From positions 11,532,001 to 11,596,000 of the forward strand of contig CM082589.2 of the NCBI GenBank assembly GCA_040954595.2: a stretch of 64,000 nucleotides of DNA. The letters run 5' to 3'. The stretch comes from Balanoglossus misakiensis (taxonomy: Eukaryota > Hemichordata). The notes under the pieces are model-generated. The model worked only from the letters and a program-made list of their open reading frames with translations. It searched no databases and was not told where the DNA came from. Below are positions 57,251 to 64,000 of this stretch, piece after piece. Positions within the stretch are counted from its first letter, which is position 1. Every line of letters begins with the position of its first letter. The position numbers and the translations under genes were made by a program.

Positions 57251-59740
57251 AAAAATGAAAAAAAATCCATGAGGTCTCAAAATGAATACACACCAATTTC
57301 TAAAGCAATTTGACCAGTTTCCACCAATTTCACATTGGTCCCAGTGGTAGATAGACATATACGAAATGGGAACCAAAGAATAAAACACATTTCAAAGATT
57401 TAACACATCTTTTTCCTCAAGAGTGTTTTTCAAATCTTCTCCACATCCTTCAAAATCGCCACCATAAAGCCATATTACTTGTAGTGCTTATGTTTGTCAT
57501 ATCTAGGTGATGCATAACACCAGAGATGTGTACCCTTTGTATAGAGGCAGATTAAACAGGTGTGGTACCTGTTAAATATCTGACTTCTTTAAATTACAGC
57601 CACAATCGTCTGTCAACAAGATGTTCATGTAGATGTATACCTAGCAGTAAGCTTATTTAGATTGACAAATCTTAGATGAAAATAATGAAAAAGTGGCACA
57701 ACCCTTAGGGCTTTAACTAGCAGCTTTATGCCAGATGAGTTCGAGTCTAACGATGTAATGTTGACATTAAGGTTTCATTGAAATAACTTGGGAACCTCTC
57801 TACTATTTGAAGCACCAAAGCTGTGAAAAACTTCCTTCTTTCCCTGAGTTTTTTATGAATATGTTCTAATCTGGGACAAAAATTTGTTGCCAAGTGTCTT
57901 GACCCCTTTACCAAATGTCAGGGACCGGATTTTTTTCAGCAAAATTTCAAATAACCTTGGCTGATTTTTTACCTACTTTCACATATTGGGTAGCATGAAA
58001 CAAAGTATGGCTTCCAGAAGGGTTATAGATACAGTGTTTTGTAATAACAAGAATTAACATGAAACTATAATTTCATGGTTATTTAGGACCGCCTTAATCT
58101 ATGGTAACGTCATTAAATATTTGCATATCTAATTGTAGGCTATCCAGTGGAGGGAGAAACCTAAACATGGACAACATTGGGGTCAAAATTGTTTGACAGA
58201 ACTTTGGGTGACTTTGGGTAAACCTTGACCAACATTACTATATCTTGGCATCCAGAGCAGATGCAACCTTGACACTTGGAGTGATGGAAATGCATAATGG
58301 AGTATTATGTCTCAGCTAGTCACAGTGCTTTTGCTGTGTTTTATGTCTTTTATTTAGCCACATGAGATGTTTTTTATTACACATTGGCTGTGTTTGCCAG
58401 TACTTTTTAGCTGGTCACACTGCCTTAAGACAATGTATTCTCAAAATACCATGCAATCATTATGAAGCATATACAGCAGACAAAGTTATGGTATGACTGA
58501 ACTTGCCCTTCTTTGTGACTAAAGCATGACCGGCCTGTCTTAGGTGGCCCCTACCTAGGGGCTTTACCCGTCATTGGCTCACAGTCTGAGAAATCAGCTC
58601 TGCAGGGCAGTTAACGATGTAACCCACCATTAAAGCTTGGATTTCCGCTTTTTGTATCTGATGCCTGGCTGAGGCCTTCTTAGGATCTACCCAACGCTGA
58701 GTAGGCTATCCCGTCATTGGCACACAGTCTCAGGGAGGGAGTCAAAAGTTCAGTATACCAGCAAAGCCTTTATATTGTCCATTCTTTTTAAGAGAAGGCT
58801 GGCTGCTGTAGAAAAATGTTGATCTCAAATTTATCATGTCCAAAAAAGGCAGACTTCCAGCCCTATTGGTTAGGCTGGCATTAGGTATGTACATAATTAA
58901 TGAGGCAAGACATAATATTCCATTACATAGTTCCATCACTCCAAGTGTCAAGGATGTATCTGTGCCGGATGCCAAGATATAGGAATGTAGGTCAAAGTTT
59001 ACCCAAGATCACCCAAAAGTTTGTCAAAAGATTTTGACCCCAGAGTTGTCCATGTCCAGGTTACCACATCCACTAGAATAACATATGCACATATTTAATG
59101 AGGTTACCATAGCTCAAGGGGGTCTTTAATTAACCATCAACATTTAGTTTCATATTAATGCATGTTAATATAATACACTGTATCTATAACCCTACTGGTA
59201 AGCCTAGAATTAGGTACATGCGAAAGTTTTTGACAAGATAGATAAGTTGTAAAATATGTACATGAACCTGACAATTGACTTAAAATAACATAAGGCAGAC
59301 TTGATACTTATCGGAGATAGATACTAATAACAACAGACTAGTGATGTTAATTACACCGGGAATGTTTGTCTTATTATAGCTACATGTAAAAGACTGCTTG
59401 AGGTAATGTAATTAAAGTGACCACTTGCGATTCACCTTCAAAGTGCTATGCAAGTCTATGGTACATTGTTTTTCCAATGATTGGACAAAGGATATTCATA
59501 ATGTGTAATTAAGGCTGGATAGCATTTTCAATGTAATAAGCCCTGCCTTCACTATAATCTTACGCCAAATCAACATTGTTCAGTTTATGTTAATAACTTC
59601 ACTAAGGGACACTTGTTACATCAAATTTCCCAGCAAGGGGTGTCAGATTATTGGGCAAGTGGCATGCATGACACTAGACGATACTTTTGGAAGCAAAGCG
59701 GACAGAACACGGCTGGATATAGACTAGGTAATCGAATGTG

Positions 59741-60879
59741 ACCATGAACTGTACCACAGACTCTGTATTGTATGTTTCTGAAGAATCCCATTTAACCCAG
59801 ACATCAACATACTTCAACCTTGTAAGAAGTAGAACATACATGATTTACTAGTAAATATTTGCTAGGTTATTACACACTTTGGATTACACAAAAATAGGTG
59901 TGTACACCGCTGTGACATTGCCAAGCAGATATGACCTACCAGGTAACCTAATACAATTTCACAGGAATCGGAGTATTTTCAGTGAAAACAACATTTCTTC
60001 AACAATGACAAAAACTGCCTCAACCACAAAAATTCAGATATCAACAAATCCAACAATATCTCACTTCAATCACCACAAGGAACATGCCTACCAAAATTGA
60101 AAGCAATCTGACATGCGGTTTCAAAGAATACAAATTGCAAAAATTGCCTCAAGACCACAAATATGCAAATTTCACCAAAATGATATACAACATTACTTGG
60201 GTTACCTCATGGAACAAGCAAACCAAAATTTAAATGCAACCTGACCTGACATGGAGTTTCAGAGAAAATGATTTTTGACCAAAAATGACAAAATTATATT
60301 TCCCAAAAATTACAAATTTTGCCACAATTTAAACAATACTAACAAAGATTACCTATAGGAAATAGCATACTAAATTCTAGATACAATTCACGATATTAGC
60401 TGAAAGTATATCAGGCGTGACATAAGCTACATGCATACAAATGTTCAAAGCAATCTGACCAGTTGTTGAGTTTCTGAGTTTTGATCAATTTCACATTGCT
60501 CCAGGTAATTAGCATATTTCATTTGAACAGGCGTGCCTGCATCTAAAAACCCAATATCAAGACTTACCACACAGACTCTGTATTGTATGTTTCTGGAGTA
60601 ATCAAATAAAACCTATCATGAAAATACTTCAACCTTCTTAATATGAACAAAATCCTATTTACAGGCTGGCCTGCATCTACACACCAAACATCAAGGGGAT
60701 ACGCGAAGGGGTTTTCAAGTTTTTGATGTGGACAGACATACATACATCCATACATACTACATACACACATACAGAGGCAACTGACTGGTCAGAAGGCATG
60801 AGTAAAAATGCAGGAAATCAATGTTGTGACACTGGTAGTAGGCCTTAATGTATACAATATCAAGACAGTTTATTTAACA
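59741..60879. repeat. Degenerate repeat with an about 810 bp direct duplication
   Basis: CAGACTCTGTATTGTATGTT occurs at about 59757 and 60569, each followed by CTGAAGAATC-like sequence and ATACTTCAACCTT. Between them, loose 110-130 bp units (AAGCAATCTGAC, AAAATTGCC, CAAATTTCACC) run as in 55300-55700. No gene. Confidence 0.5.
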
Positions 60880-61770
60880 TGAAGTTTGATATGTTCATAA
60901 TCATTCAGAGCTAAGCATATTTTGAAATTGTAAAATTAATATCAATCACATGAAAACTGACAGCATGCTTTCATTTGGAAATTTAGGTATTGTAATTAAC
61001 ACTAACAGTCATGAAACTATTGAATCGTCAATAAAATCATACAGTAGAAATTAATGGGTTTTCTATTTATATGCGATGTGAAAATGCAACTTGTGGTCCT
61101 TCGGCCAGTAAGAGGCATCAGATAATATTGTAAGACCCAGTTGCCAAATTGATTAGACCTACATGTATGCGCTATGTGAAGCGCAAGTTATGGCAACTGA
61201 ATTCACAGGACACTGAAGAAAGTGGAATCACTCAAGGTACATATGTATACATGTAGGCTAACAATCACAACACAGAGAATAGTTCTCCATATTCATTTTT
61301 AATACGATAAGATTCACTGAATTGGCGCATCTATGGGCAGGCAAGGTTAGTTCCAACTCAGTTTGCAAATCAGGCCCATGTATCTTGTTCCCTGAGACTG
61401 TCTGCTTCTAATAATAGCTGTAAGAACATAATCGTTGACCGAACGGTTGGTTCAATTTTGCAACATTTTATGATTTCAAGCTGTGCAATATTTGCAACTC
61501 AGTTTCAACTTTGGTTGGAGGGATGATGATGAAGCAATTTCACTGACAAAATAACACTACTAACTGACGTCAATATTTGTTCAAAGTTAAATGCATTGCC
61601 ATCAGAAAAATGTATACGAAAAGTTTCGTATGTGAATAATAACACTTTTTCGCATAACTGCAAACCCTGTCACAGTTGTGAAATTCTAAGAAAATTCATT
61701 CATTAGGTAGAATTCGTGCTTTATGAATTCTTAAACAAACTTAGTCATGAAACCTAAATGGTTACCTTAC
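60880..61770 (+). repeat. Third, partial copy of the large interspersed repeat
   Basis: It follows the left copy 4350-5280 in the same orientation: CAGTAAGAGGCATCAGATAA (61108), AATAATAGCTGTAAGAACAT (61410), CAATTTTGCAACATTTTATG (61453) and GGAGGGATGATGATGAAGCA (61519). It ends near 61770. Confidence 0.75.
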
Positions 61771-62497
61771 ACATGTGGAGGCTCGACTTCTGTGATATGA
61801 TAGTCTTCAATTAATGTGTATGTGATTCCATACAAATCCATATGATTACCTGAACGTACAAAATAAATTAAAAATAAATACATAAATTAAAAATAAATAA
61901 GTATCTCATACATATGCATAAGTGCTTGTGAGAAATATATCATATATCTAAATAAACCTGTCATTTATTGACCTCATTTTCCCAGTAAACCAAAGGACTA
62001 AATTGCACTTTAATATTACAGCTTCATTTCAATGCAACAGGTACACTACATCATAAGGGAACAAATATGCCAGCTCAACATTTATATAAACAGTGTCAAA
62101 ATATAAGTGGCTACAAAAGCTTGTGTCCCTTCAATCCATCCTCCCACTCAGGTCAAACGTGTTACATATTAAAATTGCAATGTACATACAATACAATTAG
62201 TCTTTTGTAAATTCAGACTGAGAAAATATGACTGATAAACATTATCTGGCACATGTTGGTGAATGGCTGGCGTTGATGTTGTTGGTTGAAATCCGAACTA
62301 TGATTATCGCGGGTACAAATCACATTTATTTTCTCAGAGACAACACGTTTGCAACTTCGGGACAGAAAGGTGAAAACGAACGTCATTAGTTCTTGGGAAA
62401 AAACTCTGAAATCAATTTCGGTGAGGTCAAATGTGTTCCAAAGGCAAACCGTTTCTGGTAAACAAATCAATGGCAAATAGTTACTTCGGCGACTTAC
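61771..62497. other. Unassigned DNA
   Basis: AT-rich, with AAATAAATTAAAAATAAATA around 61860-61900. The 95-codon minus-strand frame at 62213-62500 begins at a probable splice donor rather than a start and has no domain. Confidence 0.45.
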
Positions 62498-62660
62498 CAA
62501 TCAATCAACATGGCTGCCAAATCGTTCGATATCCCGGTTTCATCTCGCGATCATTCTATCTTCCGATATGGCGTTGCTTGGTTAAATTCGTCTCTTCTTT
62601 GCCGACATAGTCGGGCGACAACGGTCCAGAAGCATATACAGCGACGCCATCTTGTTTACA
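62498..62660 (-). other. Possible first exon or promoter, minus strand
   Basis: On the minus strand AAGATGGCGTCGC at about 62653 (YY1-type AAGATGGCG around a start codon) opens a 21-codon frame. A strong donor, ATTG|GTAAGT, ends the segment at 62498. On the plus strand ATGGCTGCC at 62510 opens a 62-codon basic frame. CpG-rich composition and paired starts suggest a promoter region, but no downstream coding exon was found on either side. Confidence 0.25.
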
Positions 62661-63169
62661 ATGTGAAGTATCAACTGCGCATGCTCAATGGTTGTTGATT
62701 GGAAAGTGGGCAGAGCCTGCAAGATCCAGGGTTCGCTTGACCGGCCAAACACGGTTATTCTCCCTGGACCAAATCATTTAAGCGTCAGGCGTAATACATC
62801 ACATAATTGACTGGAAAACTAAACAGTCTTCCACCTATATATCAACACAGTTTATTAAACCTGCACCCGCGCAAATATTTACAAGTATATGATTAAAATT
62901 GATCAAATCATTAATCGCACGGTTACAGCTGTCATAGTTTCTAATAATATTATTCACTGGTAGCGCTGACATACCATGTTGAAACTTGTCGCGGAAAACA
63001 AGATAATTGATCTTACGGTGTCATTTGTTTTTAAAAAGTGCTTAATAACTATTGATCCCATTGATATATTTTTCCATATTGATATATTTTTCGCAAATTT
63101 TGACTGCTTGGGCTACTAATAGCATGGTGATCACAATGGATTTACCACCTCCCAGCTGCGTTATAAAAG

Positions 63170-63318
63170 AATGCCTATTCTGTGGACACTAGCCTCATCG
63201 AAGACCGAACGTGTTCATCGATGTTTCCATTCATGACGAACTCCAATGCAGGCGTCGCAGTCATTCTGGCTTTCACGCTGGGGCACCTCTGGTGACAGCA
63301 ATTCCCAACAAGTTGCGG
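63170..63318 (+). other. Possible 5' exon, plus strand
   Basis: A less AT-rich stretch ends at a consensus donor, GCGG|GTAAGT (63319). The ATG at 63234 gives a short hydrophobic frame (MTNSNAGVAVILAFTLGHLW) that stops before the donor, so at best it is a leader or untranslated exon. No partner exon lies inside the window. Confidence 0.2.
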
Positions 63319-63324
63319 GTAAGT

Positions 63325-64000
63325 AATCACACAACCTATATGAGTGAAAGTTTCTTGTCATTTTCGCAACGTCAAGGTTGATATTCTCTTCTTGGATCGA
63401 AAATGTGTGACACAACAAATGAATCTGCGTGGCAGGGTCGGCTGTGTCTTTTGCTTCGAGGCATAGTCGTCAGACACACATCCCTAAGACGCGAAGCCAG
63501 CTTATCCTTTGATCAAATGGCAGCGCTATTCTAAATATTTTACAGCATGCCGTAAAGGACAAACACGTGCCGCTGGAAGAGGCCAACACTCAGCAGAGAC
63601 GGCAATATGTTAACGGAGGTGAGCCCCAACAATAAATTAATATTGTTCCTTTTATTTAGAAAACGCCGCATAATTAGCCAACCAATCATGGTTATGAGAA
63701 ACCTCCAAAATACAATGTATCGATATTTACTGCATCTGTTCATACTTCGCCCGCGCTTTAAAAACCCTATAGCTGCTAAAATTGGCATATTTTTTTCCAG
63801 AGTAAAATACTTCATATGTATATTCCCTATTCCCTAAAATCTTCACCCGTGACCATTAAGCCATATTACTTGCATTTGCATTGGTTTGTCATCACTTGGC
63901 GTCGCATTTCACGATAGCTGCTTAGCTGCTATTGTTTGTATGAAGGCTTATTAAATCGGTGAGGCACCGTTTTAATACATAGCATGTTCCAATTGCAACA
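63325..64000. other. Unassigned DNA to the window end
   Basis: No domain-bearing frame or repeat is recognised. Near 63861 and 63897, ATATTACTTGCATTTGCA and TTGTCATCACTT resemble 57475-57515 (CATATTACTTGTAG, GTTTGTCATATC), a trace of the large interspersed repeat. Confidence 0.4.

Larger units (their letters stand above)
50990..59740 (-). repeat. Right copy of the large interspersed repeat (inverted partner of 1462-6915)
   Basis: Reverse complement of the left copy over nearly its full length, ending in the shared terminus at 59625-59735. It is longer because of a 2.35 kb insertion at 54900-57250 and G- or C-rich expansions near 52459-52560. A conserved block (58526-58740) contains GGTGGCCCCTACCTAGGGGC, itself a short palindrome. 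No transposase or RT is visible. Confidence 0.7.

Noticed and set aside
57226-57254. Definite Helitron 3' end
   Set aside because: The hairpin is there, but CTAA overlaps the stem and the flanks do not show the A|T target; kept only as a possibility.

Overview
This is eukaryotic genomic DNA, most likely from a marine invertebrate (amphioxus, hemichordate, echinoderm or similar; the species cannot be fixed from sequence alone). Short exons are separated by GT-AG introns, the only clear host gene is a mosaic extracellular-domain protein of the kind common in deuterostomes, the intergenic DNA is AT-rich, and MITEs, minisatellites, SINE-like tRNA heads and LINE remnants are dense. Nothing looks bacterial.

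Layout. 18-1407: fold-back element. 1462-6915: a non-coding interspersed unit that returns inverted at about 50990-59740 and partly in direct orientation at 60880-61770. 6916-16411: a satellite of 82-86 bp monomers with a 2190 bp higher-order duplication and a 2566 bp segmental tandem duplication that carries a LINE reverse-transcriptase remnant. 16412-21021: mostly unassigned, with a 450 bp fold-back MITE and simple repeats. 21022-29548 (minus strand): the 3' part of a cell-surface gene. I placed fourteen exons with fully compatible splice phases (about 787 codons): pentraxin C-terminus, HYR, CCP-like, furin-site region, four ephrin-receptor-like cysteine repeats, two EGF, a transmembrane helix and a tail with an NPxY motif. 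One exon carries an in-frame TAG. Its introns hold several MITEs. The 5' part of the gene was not found.

30340-49600 is a nested set of mobile sequences. Three copies of an RPA70-like OB-fold gene occur: A, plus, 30340-31760; B, minus, 45310-43236; C, plus, 46915-48202. Copies A and B have their first OB exon flipped relative to its flanks and are degraded; C is orderly. Copies A and B are linked to oppositely oriented composite repeats (tRNA-Gln-like head, TATG microsatellite, 309 bp-class units), so 30.3-34.1 kb and 38.3-45.3 kb form a very large imperfect palindrome. In copy C a GC-rich Arg/Ser/Pro-rich reading frame of unknown function follows the OB exon.

50-64 kb is repeat-derived. A 2.35 kb insertion at 54900-57250 is delimited by its empty site in the inverted partner at 3.9 kb. 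The last 2 kb holds two possible first exons but no identifiable gene. The surface-receptor gene appears to be ordinary host content; the other recognisable genes seem to belong to mobile DNA. All coordinates come from reading by eye; repeat edges are approximate to about 10-50 bp unless stated otherwise.
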